Shown here: piece by piece, positions 24,971-34,068 of the stretch | Position numbering within the stretch: position 1 is the stretch's first letter | Layout: each line of letters opens with the position of its first letter | NCBI RefSeq assembly: GCF_001552735.1 | Contig: NZ_BCRT01000010.1 | Span: forward strand, 124,001-188,000 | Source of the DNA: Sanguibacter suarezii NBRC 16159 | GTDB lineage: Bacteria; Actinomycetota; Actinomycetes; Actinomycetales; Cellulomonadaceae | Reading direction: 5' to 3' | DNA length: 64,000 nt | Notes under the pieces: generated by a model | Databases searched by the model: none | Told to the model about the DNA's origin: nothing | What the model saw: the letters and a program-made list of their open reading frames with translations, nothing else | Translations under genes and position numbers: made by a program

Positions 24971-26160
24971 GCCGTCGCACGCACCCCGGGGCGGCGCTGC
25001 TGGCCCTGGCCCTGGGCGGGTTCACGATCGGCACGACCGAGTTCGCGACGATGGGTCTGCTGACCAACATCGCCACCGACCTCGACGTGAGCATCCCCGC
25101 AGCCGGGCACACCATCACCACCTACGCGCTCGGCGTCGTCGTGGGGGCGCCGCTCATCACCGTGCTGGCCGCCAAGGTCGAGCGCAAGACGCTCATCGTC
25201 TGGCTCATGGCCGCCTACGCGCTGGGCAACCTCATCTCCGCCGCGGCACCCACCCTCGAGCTGCTCATGCTCGGGCGGTTCCTCACCGGTCTGCCGCACG
25301 GGGTGTTCTTCGGCGTCGGGGCGGTGGTGGGCACCGCCGTCGTCGGGGCGTCCCGGCGCGGCCACGCGGTGGCGATGATGATGGCCGGGCTCACCGTGGC
25401 CAACATCGTCGGCGTCCCGCTGTCGTCATGGGTAGGGCAGGCGCTGGGCTGGCGGGTGGCCTTCGTCATCATCGGCGCCCTCGGCCTGGTCACCGTGGCG
25501 AGCCTGCTGCTGCTCCTGCCGCGCACGCCCGCACCGCGCGACGCGAGCCCGGGCAAGGAGATCGCGGCGCTGCGCAACGGACCGCTGTGGATCGCCTTCG
25601 CCGGCAGCGCGATCGGCTTCGGCGGGATGTTCGCGGTGTACTCCTACATCAAGCCCACCCTCATGGAGGTCACCGGCCTGTCCGAGGGCAGCGTGCCGAT
25701 CATCCTGGCGATCTTCGGCGTCGGCATGACCATCGGCGTGCTCATCGGTGGGCGCCTGGTCGACGTCGACGTCATGCTCACCCTGTATCTCGGCTTCGGC
25801 GGGACCGCGGCCGCTCTGGTGGCCTTCGCCCTCGTCGGGGCGAGCCCGGTGCCGGCGGTGGTGGCCGTCGTCTGCATCGGCATCACCTCCCAGGTGCTCG
25901 GCATCGCGCTGCAGGCGCGGCTGATGGACCTGTCGCCGGCGGCGCCGTCCTTGGGCGCGGCGCTGTGCCACTCCTCCCTCAACGCCGCCAACGCCAACGG
26001 CGCGTTCCTGGGCGGCCTGGTCATCGCCGCCGGCTGGGGCTACCTCGCCCTGGCCTGGACGGGCGCGGTGCTCACCCTGCTCGGGCTGGTCATCGTCGTC
26101 GCCTTCGGGCGCCAGACGATCACCCGGGTGCCCGACGACGTGCTGGTCGCGGCGCCGTAG
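24967..26160 (+). CDS. MFS transporter, DHA1/AraJ-like
   Basis: A 397-residue, twelve-helix major facilitator exporter. The N-terminal helix LALGGFTIGTTEFATMGLL and the segment RFLTGLPHGVFFGVGAVV are typical of the AraJ/PbuE/YdhP group of drug, sugar or purine exporters. GTGA overlap with the DtxR-family gene implies co-translation with a metal sensor. The substrate could therefore be a metal, a siderophore or a metal-related compound; this is inference from context. Confidence 0.9.
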   Translation: MSRRTHPGAALLALALGGFTIGTTEFATMGLLTNIATDLDVSIPAAGHTITTYALGVVVGAPLITVLAAKVERKTLIVWLMAAYALGNLISAAAPTLELLMLGRFLTGLPHGVFFGVGAVVGTAVVGASRRGHAVAMMMAGLTVANIVGVPLSSWVGQALGWRVAFVIIGALGLVTVASLLLLLPRTPAPRDASPGKEIAALRNGPLWIAFAGSAIGFGGMFAVYSYIKPTLMEVTGLSEGSVPIILAIFGVGMTIGVLIGGRLVDVDVMLTLYLGFGGTAAALVAFALVGASPVPAVVAVVCIGITSQVLGIALQARLMDLSPAAPSLGAALCHSSLNAANANGAFLGGLVIAAGWGYLALAWTGAVLTLLGLVIVVAFGRQTITRVPDDVLVAAP

Positions 26161-26170
26161 TCGGCAAGCC

Positions 26171-26188
26171 GCCGGCGCCCCCGCCGGC
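26171..26188 (+). terminator. Hairpin after the MFS gene
   Basis: GCCGGCG (26171-26177), loop of four C, then CGCCGGC (26182-26188), 10 bases after the MFS stop. Confidence 0.45.
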
Positions 26189-26201
26189 GACTGGCCGGTA
26201 G

Positions 26202-26245
26202 TCGGTCGGTGCTCGGTCGGTGCTCGGTCGGTGCTCGGCCGGTAC
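26202..26245 (+). repeat. 11-base tandem repeat, four copies
   Basis: Three exact units of TCGGTCGGTGC (26202-26234) are followed by a degenerate fourth, TCGGCCGGTAC (26235-26245). It lies in the noncoding gap between the MFS terminator and the VKOR promoter. No coding function is apparent. Confidence 0.85.
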
Positions 26246-26294
26246 CGTCGCCGGCTCTTGTGCCGTCGTGGCTCGTCACGGACGGGACCTGACG

Positions 26295-26330
26295 CTCTGT
26301 CAGGGAACTGTCAGAGTCGGCGGATACCGT
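26295..26330 (+). promoter_or_regulatory. Possible VKOR promoter and operator
   Basis: CTCTG (26295-26299) and CAGAG (26312-26316) frame a doubled TGTCAG, and TACCGT at 26325-26330 could be a -10. It lies 57 bases before the VKOR start, which has AGGGGAG as ribosome binding site. Tentative. Confidence 0.3.
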
Positions 26331-26387
26331 AGGTCAGCCGTGACTGCGGGGCGCAGACCGGGGACCGCCTGACCAGGGGAGTGCGCA

Positions 26388-27062
26388 GTGAATGCAGTCG
26401 ACCACCGGACCACCGGGCCAGGCGAGCCGGACGGCGACCTCGACCTGGACCTCGACCTGCCGGTCGTCAACCGTGACATGTCCGGGCGGACCATGGGCTG
26501 GGTGCTGATCGTCTTCGGCCTGATCGGCTTCGCAGCCTCGCTCGCCCTGGCCATCGAGAAGGTCCTCAAGCTCACCGAACCGGACCGTGTGGCGAGCTGC
26601 TCGTTCAACATCTTCCTCGACTGCTCCGACGCGATGGCGTCCTGGCAGGGCGGGCTGCTCGGCTTCCCCAACCCGTTCATCGGGGTGGCGGCCTTCCCGG
26701 TGGTGGTGACCACCGGCGTCGTCCTGCTCGTGGGAGCGAGGCTGCCGCGGTGGTACTGGCTGTGCCTGTTCGCCGGAACGGTGGCCGCCCTGGGCCTGGT
26801 GATCTTCCTCATCTACACCTCCGTCTCGGTGCTGGGCAAGCTCTGCCCGTACTGCATGGTCGTGTGGGTCGCGGTCATCCCGCTGTTCTGGTTCACCCTC
26901 GTCTACGCCGTCCAGGAGAGGTTCATCTCCGTCTCTGACAGCGTGCGCGCGGTGATCGTGCGCAACCGCGTGGTGCTGCTCGTGGGGCTGTACGTCCTCG
27001 CCGCGGCATGGGTGCTCATCGCCCTGGGCCCGGCGATCGCCGACCACATCCGGATGTCCTGA
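26388..27062 (+). CDS. Vitamin K epoxide reductase family protein
   Basis: A 224-residue integral membrane quinone reductase that recharges a DsbA-like oxidase for disulfide formation outside the membrane, as in mycobacteria. The redox centre is CPYC (about residues 152-155) in KLCPYCMVVW. The loop cysteine pair lies in SCSFNIFLDCSD near 70-81. There are about five helices, and a proline- and acid-rich N-terminal tail is cytosolic. No DsbA partner is in the window. GTG at 26388 has AGGGGAG upstream. Confidence 0.93.
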   Translation: MNAVDHRTTGPGEPDGDLDLDLDLPVVNRDMSGRTMGWVLIVFGLIGFAASLALAIEKVLKLTEPDRVASCSFNIFLDCSDAMASWQGGLLGFPNPFIGVAAFPVVVTTGVVLLVGARLPRWYWLCLFAGTVAALGLVIFLIYTSVSVLGKLCPYCMVVWVAVIPLFWFTLVYAVQERFISVSDSVRAVIVRNRVVLLVGLYVLAAAWVLIALGPAIADHIRMS

Positions 27063-27092
27063 CAGCGCACCAGGTGAACGGGCCGTTGACGG

Positions 27093-27098
27093 TAAAGT
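27093..27098 (+). promoter_or_regulatory. -10-like element predicting a leaderless leuS mRNA
   Basis: TAAAGT ends 6 bases before the GTG at 27105. TTGAC lies just upstream at 27086-27090, too close to serve as a normally spaced -35. No Shine-Dalgarno site is present. Confidence 0.5.
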
Positions 27099-27104
27099 GA
27101 GCAG

Positions 27105-30032
27105 GTGACCGATGCCTCTTCCCCCCACGTCCCTGCTGCCGCTCCTACCGGACCGGCGGACCCGTCGTTGCGCTACACGGCCGCCCTCGCGACCGAGATC
27201 GAGCTCAAGTGGCAGCAGCGCTGGGCTGAGCTCGGCACCTTCTACGCCGCGAACCCCGTCGGAGACCTGACCGACGGCGAAGGCCGCAACGCCGACCCGG
27301 CGAGCCCGAGCTTCTTCGTCATGGACATGTTCCCGTTCCCCTCCGGGGCCGGGCTGCACGTGGGCCACCCCCTCGGCTACATCGCCACGGACGTCGTGGG
27401 CCGCTTCCGGCGCATGTGCGGGGACAACGTGCTGCACGCGCTCGGCTTCGACGCCTTCGGCCTGCCGGCCGAGCAGTACGCCGTCCAGACCGGGCAGCAC
27501 CCGCGCGCCACGACCGAGGCGAACATCGCCAACATGCGCCGCCAGCTGCGCCGTCTGGGCCTGGCCCACGACGAGCGCCGCACCTTCGCCACCACGGACT
27601 CGGAGTACGTGCGCTGGACGCAGTGGATCTTCCTGCAGGTCTTCAACTCCTGGTACGACGTCGACGCCCCGCGCGCTGACGGAGGGACCGGACGGGCCCG
27701 TCCCATCGCCGAGCTCGAGGACGCCTACGCCGCGGGCACCCGTGCGATGCCGGACGGGCGCCCCTGGGCGGACCTGACGCCGGCCGAGCAGCGCACGGTC
27801 GTCAACGACCAGCGTCTGGCCTACGTCTCCAACTCCCCGGTCAACTGGTGCCCGGGTCTGGGCACCGTGCTCGCGAACGAGGAGGTCACCTCCGAGGGCC
27901 GCTCCGAGCGCGGCAACTTCCCCGTCTTCCAGCGCAACCTGCGCCAGTGGAACATGCGGATCACCGCCTACGCCGACCGCCTGGCTGACGACCTCGAGCT
28001 CATCGACTGGCCGGACAAGGTCAAGGCCATGCAGCGCAACTGGATCGGCCGGTCCGAGGGCGCCCACGTCACCTTCGACGTGCCCGGGGCCGAGTCGGTC
28101 ACCGTGTTCACCACCCGCCCGGACACCCTCTTCGGGGCCACCTTCATGGTCGTCGCCCCCGAGCACCCGCTGCTCGACGAGGTCCCGGTCGAGTGGCCCG
28201 ACGGCACCCGCGCGGTGTGGACCGCCGACCACGCCAGCCCGATCGAGGCCGTGGCCGCCTACCGCGCCGCAGCCGCCGCGAAGACCGCCGTCGAGCGGCA
28301 GGCCGACGCCGGCAAGAAGACCGGTGTGTTCACCGGCCACCTGGCCGTCAACCCCGTCAACGGCGCCTTCGTCCCGGTCTTCACCGCGGACTACGTGCTC
28401 ATGGGCTACGGGACCGGCGCGATCATGGCCGTCCCGGGCGGCGACGCCCGCGACTTCGCCTTCGCCGAGGCCTTCGAGCTGCCGGTGGTCTACACGGTCG
28501 CCGCCCCGGAGGACTTCGAGGGGGGCGCGTACACCGGCGACGGCGCCATCATCAACTCCTCCAACGACGAGATCAGCCTGGACGGCATGAGCGTCGCCGA
28601 GGCCAAGACGACCATCACGGCTTGGCTGGAGGAGAAGGGCTACGGCTCCGCCACGATCACCTACCGTCTGCGCGACTGGCTGTTCAGCCGCCAGCGCTAC
28701 TGGGGCGAGCCCTTCCCGATCGTCTACGGCGACGACGACCAGCCGATCGCGCTGCCCACCGGCATGCTGCCGGTCGACCTGCCCGACGTCCCGGACTACT
28801 CCCCGCGCACCTACGCCCCCGACGACTCCGAGTCCTCCCCGGAGCCGCCGCTGGGCCGCAACGAGGACTGGGTCAACGTCACCCTCGACCTGGGCGACGG
28901 CCCGCGCACCTACCGCCGCGACACGAACACCATGCCCAACTGGGCAGGGTCGTGCTGGTACTACCTGCGCTACCTCGACCCCATGAACAACGGTCCCGAG
29001 GCGCTGCTGCCGGTCTCGCCCGAGCTCGACGAGTACTGGATGGGTCCCAACCACAACGCCACGGCCGGTGAGGCCGGGGGAGTGGACCTGTATGTCGGCG
29101 GCGTCGAGCACGCCGTGCTGCACCTGCTCTACGCCCGGTTCTGGCACAAGGTGCTCTTCGACCTGGGCTACGTCTCGAGCATCGAGCCCTTCCACAAGCT
29201 CTTCAACCAGGGCTACGTGCAGGCCTACGCCTACACGGACGCCCGCGGGCAGTACGTCCCGGCCGAGGAGGTCGAGGAGGTCGTCGCCGGAGACGGCTCG
29301 GTCATGTACCTGTGGCAGGGCGAGGTCGTCAACCGTGAGTACGGCAAGATGGGCAAGTCCCTCAAGAACGTCGTGACCCCCGACGAGATGTACGAGGCCT
29401 ACGGCGCGGACACCTTCCGGGTGTACGAGATGTCCATGGGTCCCCTCGACGTGTCCCGCCCGTGGGACACCCGCGCCGTCGTCGGCTCGCAGCGCTTCCT
29501 GCAGCGGTTGTGGCGCAACGTGCTCGACGAGGACTCCGGTGAGGTCACCGTCTCCGACGAGCCAGCCTCGACCGAGACCCTGCGCCACGTGCACCGGACC
29601 ATCGTCGACGTGCGCGTGGAGATGGAGAACATGCGCGCGAACACGGCCATCGCCAAGCTCATCGCGCTGAACAACCACCTCACCAGCCTGCCCGTGGTGC
29701 CCCGCGAGGCGGCCGAGGCGATCGTGCTCATGACCGCCCCGGTGGCCCCGCACATCGCCGAGGAGCTGTGGGCCAGGCTCGGTCACGAGGAGTCGCTGGC
29801 GCACCACGCCTTCCCCGTCGCCGACGAGCAGTACCTCGTCGAGGACACCGTGACCTGCATCATCCAGGTGCAGGGCAAGGTCCGCTCCCGCCTCGAGGTC
29901 GCCCCCGACATCACGGCAGAGGCCCTGGAAGCAGCCGCCCTGGCCGACCCAGCCCTCCTCCGCTTCCTCGACGGAGCCCCCATCCGCAAGCTCATCGTCA
30001 AAGCCCCCAAACTAGTAAACGTAGTCATCTAA
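27105..30032 (+). CDS. leuS: Leucyl-tRNA synthetase
   Basis: Charges tRNA-Leu with leucine. The 975-residue class I enzyme has the HIGH-region segment [15 protein letters not shown] (about residues 73-87), an editing (CP1) domain with [16 protein letters not shown] and [14 protein letters not shown], and KMSKS as KMGKSLKN near residue 748. The start is GTG without a ribosome binding site. Gene ends cleanly; a 25-bp hairpin (repeat copy 1) begins 32 bases later and may terminate it. Confidence 0.97.
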   Translation: MTDASSPHVPAAAPTGPADPSLRYTAALATEIELKWQQRWAELGTFYAANPVGDLTDGEGRNADPASPSFFVMDMFPFPSGAGLHVGHPLGYIATDVVGRFRRMCGDNVLHALGFDAFGLPAEQYAVQTGQHPRATTEANIANMRRQLRRLGLAHDERRTFATTDSEYVRWTQWIFLQVFNSWYDVDAPRADGGTGRARPIAELEDAYAAGTRAMPDGRPWADLTPAEQRTVVNDQRLAYVSNSPVNWCPGLGTVLANEEVTSEGRSERGNFPVFQRNLRQWNMRITAYADRLADDLELIDWPDKVKAMQRNWIGRSEGAHVTFDVPGAESVTVFTTRPDTLFGATFMVVAPEHPLLDEVPVEWPDGTRAVWTADHASPIEAVAAYRAAAAAKTAVERQADAGKKTGVFTGHLAVNPVNGAFVPVFTADYVLMGYGTGAIMAVPGGDARDFAFAEAFELPVVYTVAAPEDFEGGAYTGDGAIINSSNDEISLDGMSVAEAKTTITAWLEEKGYGSATITYRLRDWLFSRQRYWGEPFPIVYGDDDQPIALPTGMLPVDLPDVPDYSPRTYAPDDSESSPEPPLGRNEDWVNVTLDLGDGPRTYRRDTNTMPNWAGSCWYYLRYLDPMNNGPEALLPVSPELDEYWMGPNHNATAGEAGGVDLYVGGVEHAVLHLLYARFWHKVLFDLGYVSSIEPFHKLFNQGYVQAYAYTDARGQYVPAEEVEEVVAGDGSVMYLWQGEVVNREYGKMGKSLKNVVTPDEMYEAYGADTFRVYEMSMGPLDVSRPWDTRAVVGSQRFLQRLWRNVLDEDSGEVTVSDEPASTETLRHVHRTIVDVRVEMENMRANTAIAKLIALNNHLTSLPVVPREAAEAIVLMTAPVAPHIAEELWARLGHEESLAHHAFPVADEQYLVEDTVTCIIQVQGKVRSRLEVAPDITAEALEAAALADPALLRFLDGAPIRKLIVKAPKLVNVVI

Positions 30033-30063
30033 CCCGCCCCACCCCACCCACCACCCCCTCCTT

Positions 30064-30128
30064 CCGCTGAGTGCTGGGTTGTACACGCGAAAGTCCCGTT
30101 TTTGCGTGCACAACCCAGCACTCAGCGG
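30064..30128. repeat. Long inverted repeat, copy 1, flanking the DUF559 gene
   Basis: Left arm 30064-30088 and right arm 30104-30128 match over 25 bases with one mismatch, around a 15-base centre (GAAAGTCCCGTTTTT) that can pair a little further. Arms contain GAGTGCTGGGTTGTACACGC and its inverse. It closely matches copy 2 at 31076-31138. In the plus-strand transcript it can also serve as the leuS terminator. Confidence 0.9.
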
Positions 30129-30178
30129 GTTGTCCACAGGGGGTGGGCAGGGCGCGGCGGGGGAGGGGGCTTCTCGGG

Positions 30179-30184
30179 CAGGCT
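30179..30184 (+). promoter_or_regulatory. -10-like element before the DUF559 gene
   Basis: CAGGCT ends 6 bases before the ATG at 30191, consistent with a leaderless start. The gene therefore seems to have its own promoter inside the repeat-bounded segment. Confidence 0.4.
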
Positions 30185-30190
30185 CTGGGG

Positions 30191-31081
30191 ATGGATGCCT
30201 CCACGGTCCGTCCGTTCCTGCGTCGTGAGGCGCTCGCGGGCGGGATGACGCGCCGCGCTGCCGATGCGCGGATCTACCTCCGACCGTTTCGTGGCGTGCG
30301 GGTCTGCGCCGACAAAGATCTTGAGCTCGCCGAGACCTGCCTCGCCGCGCAGGAGTTCCTGCCCGACGCCGCCGCCTTCAGCCACATCACCGCCTTGCGG
30401 CTGCACGGGGTGGAGGTCCCGTGGCGGCTGGAAGACGACGAGCGGATCCACGTCGTGACTCCTACTCGAGGTCCGCGCACCCAGCGGGCGCCGTTCGTTG
30501 CCCACCTGTGTTCGCAGAAGGCCCTCGAGATCACTCGCATCGGGCCGTTGCGGGTTACCACTGCTGCCCAGACGTGGCTGCACCTCGCTCACGGACTGTT
30601 CCCGGACGAGGTGGTGGTCCTGGGCGATGCCATGATTCGCCGTCGAGGGCCGGTGACGTCGATCGCCGCACTGACGCGACTGACAGAAGCGACACACAAG
30701 ATGCGGGGCCTCGCGCTGTGCCGCGAGGCGCTCGGCCTCCTGCGGGTGGGAACAGACTCCACCATGGAGACCCGGGCGCGGTTGGTACTGGTTTCAGCCG
30801 GGCTGCCGTGCCCGGAGGTGAACCGTCCGGTCGTGGCGAGCGACGGCACCTTTCTTGCGATGCCAGACATGACGTACCGCGACCTCAAGATCGCCATCGA
30901 GTACGACGGCGACGTCCACCGGACCGACCCTGCCACCTGGCGCCGCGATGTCGAACGCCGCCAACGCCTGGAAGACGACGGCTGGCTCATCATCACCGCC
31001 ACCGCCGACGACATCCTCCGCCACCCAGACCGCTTCCTCACCCGGGTCCGCACAGCCCTCACCACCCGCCCCCAACGCTGA
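30191..31081 (+). CDS. DUF559/Vsr-like endonuclease-fold protein bounded by inverted repeats
   Basis: A 296-residue protein. The C-terminal third resembles the DUF559/Vsr-like PD-(D/E)xK fold: IAIEYDGDVHRTD (about residues 234-246), RRDVERRQRLEDDGWLIITATADDIL. The N-terminal part (MTRRAADARIYLRPFRGVRV, then AAFSHITALRLHGVEVP) resembles the AbiEi-antitoxin-like head found on many actinobacterial proteins of this type. Its TGA stop (31079-31081) lies inside the left arm of repeat copy 2. Nuclease activity is not proven. No partner gene is evident. Confidence 0.8.
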   Translation: MDASTVRPFLRREALAGGMTRRAADARIYLRPFRGVRVCADKDLELAETCLAAQEFLPDAAAFSHITALRLHGVEVPWRLEDDERIHVVTPTRGPRTQRAPFVAHLCSQKALEITRIGPLRVTTAAQTWLHLAHGLFPDEVVVLGDAMIRRRGPVTSIAALTRLTEATHKMRGLALCREALGLLRVGTDSTMETRARLVLVSAGLPCPEVNRPVVASDGTFLAMPDMTYRDLKIAIEYDGDVHRTDPATWRRDVERRQRLEDDGWLIITATADDILRHPDRFLTRVRTALTTRPQR

Positions 31082-31138
31082 GTGCTGGGTTGTACACGCA
31101 AAATGACCGATTTCGCGTGCACAACCCAGCACTCAGCG
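31076..31138. repeat. Long inverted repeat, copy 2, flanking the DUF559 gene
   Basis: Left arm 31076-31099 and right arm 31115-31138 match over 24 bases with one mismatch. The centre AAAATGACCGATTTC differs from copy 1, but the arms are the same and the single mismatch is at the same place. It supplies the DUF559 stop codon and lies 33 bases beyond the 3' end of the convergent HerA-like gene, so it may terminate both. Confidence 0.9.
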
Positions 31139-31171
31139 GTTGTGCGGGGCGGGGGGGATTGGGGGGGTGGG

Positions 31172-33037
31172 TTAGCGGCGGCGGGTGCCGAAGAGGGTTC
31201 GGGTGATCTCTCGGCCTAGGGCTGAGCCGGCGGACTTGAGGAGGGAGTCGAGGCCGCCCTGGACGCCGCCTGACCGGCGGGCGGTTGAGGAGCGGCGGGC
31301 GGTCGACGAGCGTGGGCGGGCGGCGTCGCGTTCGAGCTTGGCCTGCATGGCGGCCAGCTCTTTGGCGCGCTCGGCTGCCTCCGACTCGGTTGCCGCCTGG
31401 GCTGTCGAGGCCGCGATGCGGGCGGTGAGCAGCTCATAGGCGCTCTGGCTGTCCACCGGGGTCCCGTACCGGGCGAGCGCTGGAGAGGCGGCGACCAGCT
31501 GCTCCATCGTCTCGGTGGGGGCAGGAGACATCGACGAGCGGGGCGCACGCACCCGCGTCCAAGCGACCGGCGTCGGCGCGCCCTTCTCGGTGAGGACGGT
31601 GACCACGGCCTCCCCGGTGCTCAGCGACTGCAGCAGCTGCTCCAGGTCGTAGGGCGAGGTCGGGAAGGTGCGCACCGCGGCCTTGAGTGCCGCGGCGTCG
31701 TCGGGGGTGTAGGCACGCAAGGCGTGCTGGACGCGGTTGCCGAGCTGGGCGAGCACGTCGGCGGGCACGTCCTTGGGGCTCTGGGTGACGAAGAAGATCC
31801 CCACCCCCTTGGACCGGATGAGGCGCACCGTCTGGACCACCTGCTCGACGAAGTCCTTCGACGCGCCGCGGAAGAGCAGGTGCGCCTCGTCGAAGAAGAA
31901 CACGAGCTTGGGTTTGTCGAGGTCGCCGACCTCGGGCAGGTCCTGGAACAGGTCTGCCAGCAGCCACATGAGGAAGGTCGAGAAGAGCGCCGGCCGGTCG
32001 GCCACCGCAGGCAGCTCGAGCACGGAGACGACCCCGCGGCCGTCGTCGGTCACGCGCAGCAGCTCCGAGGACGCAAAGGCAGGCTCTCCGAAGAAGATGT
32101 CGGCGCCCTGGGCCTGCAGCGTGACGATCTCGCGCAGGATCACCCCGGCGGTCGCCGCCGAGAGCCCGCCGATGCCCTTGAGCTGAGCCTTGCCCTCGTC
32201 CGAGACGAGGTAGGCGATGACCGACTGCACGTCCTTGAGGTCGAGCAGCGCCAGGCCCTGCGAGTCCGCCCAGTGGAAGACGAGCCCCAGGCTCGACTCC
32301 TGGGTGGGGTTGAGGCCGAGCACCTTGGCCAGCAGCACCGGGCCGAAGTCGGAGACGGTCGTGCGGATGGGCACGCCGGTCCCCAGCCCGCCCAGGGAGT
32401 ACAGCTCCACCGGGAAGCTCGCCGGTGTCCAGTCCTGGCCGATGCTGCGCGCCCGCTCGAGGACCTTCTCGTCGGAGGTGCCAGGGACGGCGAGCCCGGA
32501 CAGGTCACCCTTGACGTCCGCGAGGAACACCGGCACACCCGCGTCGGAGAGCCCCTCGGCCATGCCCTGCAGGGTCTTCGTCTTGCCGGTCCCGGTGGCG
32601 CCGGCGACCAGCCCGTGCCGGTTGAGCATGGACAGCGCCAAGCCCACCTGCACGCCCGACGCCGGGGTCGCCTCCCCGCCGACCTCACCTTCCAGCAGCG
32701 CACCCAGCGCCAGGACGCCGCCGGGGGCGGCATAGGCGGCGCGGACCTGGGCAGCGTAGTCAGACGTGCCGGGACCGGGAGCAGGATCGGCGCCGGGAGC
32801 GCCGGCGGCGACCTGTGCGTCGCTCGAAGGCGGACGCTGGGCGACGGCCTCTGACGCAGACCCCACGTCCTGGTCCGGCGGCGGCGCGCTGGTCCCGGCG
32901 GCCGCCAGCGCAGCGTCCAACGCGGCCTGGGCGGCGACGGCCCGGGCCTCAGCCGCCTCGGCGGCGGCCTGCGCGGCTGCTGCGCGCAGGGCCGCCAGGT
33001 CCGGTGCGGGGCTGGGGGCTGGAGCGTCGTCGGCCAT
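31172..33037 (-). CDS. HerA-like ATPase (DUF853 family)
   Basis: A 621-residue P-loop ATPase related to HerA helicases. An Ala-rich, coiled-coil-like N terminus (about 10-50) and a disordered stretch lead to Walker A GATGTGKTK (about 145-153), LADVKGDLSGL, Walker B LVFFFDEAHLLF (about 377-388), and sensor-like IFFVTQSPKDVPADVLAQLGNRVQHALRA. The C terminus is Ser/Arg-rich. Family members are widespread but their role is unclear. ATG at 33037 has no ribosome binding site. Confidence 0.9.
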   Translation of the reverse strand: MADDAPAPSPAPDLAALRAAAAQAAAEAAEARAVAAQAALDAALAAAGTSAPPPDQDVGSASEAVAQRPPSSDAQVAAGAPGADPAPGPGTSDYAAQVRAAYAAPGGVLALGALLEGEVGGEATPASGVQVGLALSMLNRHGLVAGATGTGKTKTLQGMAEGLSDAGVPVFLADVKGDLSGLAVPGTSDEKVLERARSIGQDWTPASFPVELYSLGGLGTGVPIRTTVSDFGPVLLAKVLGLNPTQESSLGLVFHWADSQGLALLDLKDVQSVIAYLVSDEGKAQLKGIGGLSAATAGVILREIVTLQAQGADIFFGEPAFASSELLRVTDDGRGVVSVLELPAVADRPALFSTFLMWLLADLFQDLPEVGDLDKPKLVFFFDEAHLLFRGASKDFVEQVVQTVRLIRSKGVGIFFVTQSPKDVPADVLAQLGNRVQHALRAYTPDDAAALKAAVRTFPTSPYDLEQLLQSLSTGEAVVTVLTEKGAPTPVAWTRVRAPRSSMSPAPTETMEQLVAASPALARYGTPVDSQSAYELLTARIAASTAQAATESEAAERAKELAAMQAKLERDAARPRSSTARRSSTARRSGGVQGGLDSLLKSAGSALGREITRTLFGTRRR

Positions 33038-33043
33038 GATCGG

Positions 33044-33049
33044 ATCTTA
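33044..33049 (-). promoter_or_regulatory. -10-like element predicting a leaderless HerA-like mRNA
   Basis: On the minus strand TAAGAT (33049-33044) is followed by 6 bases and the ATG at 33037. It shares the 75-base divergent gap with the degV promoter. Confidence 0.5.
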
Positions 33050-33100
33050 GGTCGGCTGCTCTGCCCGCGCGTGGTGTCCGGTGCCGGCGGCCGCGCCGCC

Positions 33101-33106
33101 TAGGGT
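33101..33106 (+). promoter_or_regulatory. -10-like element predicting a leaderless degV mRNA
   Basis: TAGGGT ends 6 bases before the GTG at 33113, without a Shine-Dalgarno site. Confidence 0.5.
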
Positions 33107-33112
33107 GGTCCG

Positions 33113-34006
33113 GTGAGTCCCGCCCCGAACCGCCGCGCCCTGACGCCCGACGTCCACGTCGTGACGGACTCCACCGCCTCGCTGCCTGCGGACCTCGCCG
33201 AGCATTGGGGCATCCGCAGCGTCGCCCTCCAGGTGGTCGTCGACGGCGTGCCCTTCCAGGAGGGCGTGGACCTCACGACGGAGGATCTGACCGCCGCGCT
33301 GGACCGCCGCGCCGTCCTCACCACCTCCCAGCCCAGCGCCCACGCCTTCGCCGAGGCCTACCGCCAGGCCGCCGCCGCGGGCGCCCGGCACATCGTCTCG
33401 GTGCACCTGTCCGGTGAGCTGTCCGGGACGGTGCACGCCGCCGCGCTGGCCGCCCGGACCAGCCCGGTGCCGGTCGAGGTGGTGGACTCTCGCACGGTCG
33501 CGATGGGTCTGGGTTTCGCGGTGCTCGCCGCCGCGAGGACGGCCGCCCAGGGCGGCAGCAGCGCTGCAGTGGCCCGGGCAGCGATGACGACGGCGACGTC
33601 GTCGGAGGCCATGTTCGTCGTCGACTCCCTCGACCACCTGCGCCGCGGCGGGCGGCTCAGCGCCGCTGCGGCTGCCGTGGGCACCGCACTGGGTCTGCGT
33701 CCGGTGCTCGGGGTACGCGGGGGCCGGGTGGAGGTGGTGCACAAGATCCGCACCCGTGCGGCGATGTCCGCCCGTCTGGTCGAGGCTGCGGCCGCCGCTG
33801 CGGGGCGCGGCGACGACGTACGCCTGGCCATGCACTACCTCGGCGACGACGCCGCTGTGCGGGCCTGCGCCGCGCAGATCAGCGAGGCGACCGGCCGTGA
33901 GGTGCTCATCACCCCCGTCAGCGCGGTCCTCGGCGCGCACGTGGGGCCCGGCCTGCTCGCCCTGATCACCTCAGAAGACGTCGCCCACAGTCCCGACGCC
34001 GGGTAG
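33113..34006 (+). CDS. DegV-family fatty-acid-binding protein
   Basis: A 297-residue protein of the DegV/FakB fold that holds one fatty acid. Family markers are [13 protein letters not shown] near the N terminus, [14 protein letters not shown] (about 64-77), [13 protein letters not shown] (about 95-107), [13 protein letters not shown] and [18 protein letters not shown]. In Firmicutes FakB hands fatty acids to the kinase FakA; no FakA-like gene is adjacent here. It precedes the comEA-comEC-holA cluster, a common actinobacterial order. Confidence 0.93.
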   Translation: MSPAPNRRALTPDVHVVTDSTASLPADLAEHWGIRSVALQVVVDGVPFQEGVDLTTEDLTAALDRRAVLTTSQPSAHAFAEAYRQAAAAGARHIVSVHLSGELSGTVHAAALAARTSPVPVEVVDSRTVAMGLGFAVLAAARTAAQGGSSAAVARAAMTTATSSEAMFVVDSLDHLRRGGRLSAAAAAVGTALGLRPVLGVRGGRVEVVHKIRTRAAMSARLVEAAAAAAGRGDDVRLAMHYLGDDAAVRACAAQISEATGREVLITPVSAVLGAHVGPGLLALITSEDVAHSPDAG

Positions 34007-34056
34007 TCCCGTCCCGGTCGCGCGAGCGCCGCGCGACGCCGACGACGGCGCGGTGC

Positions 34057-34062
34057 CACCGT
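34057..34062 (+). promoter_or_regulatory. -10-like element before comEA
   Basis: CACCGT ends 6 bases before the GTG at 34069. It matches only the A2 and T6 positions of the nAnnnT pattern, so it is a weaker case. Confidence 0.3.
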
Positions 34063-34068
34063 CGCAGG

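Noticed and set aside
26202-26245. CRISPR array
   Set aside because: Units are 11 bases long and directly abutting, without spacers; no cas genes are present in the window.
26334-29807. A 1157-codon open frame on the minus strand opposite VKOR and leuS
   Set aside because: It is antisense to a certain leuS gene. Its translation is a Gly/Val/Asp/Arg-rich string with no domain, as expected for the codon-phase shadow of a GC-rich gene.
30064-31138. The hairpin-flanked segment as a classical insertion sequence
   Set aside because: There is no transposase, each end is a self-complementary hairpin rather than one arm of a terminal repeat, and no target-site duplication is visible.
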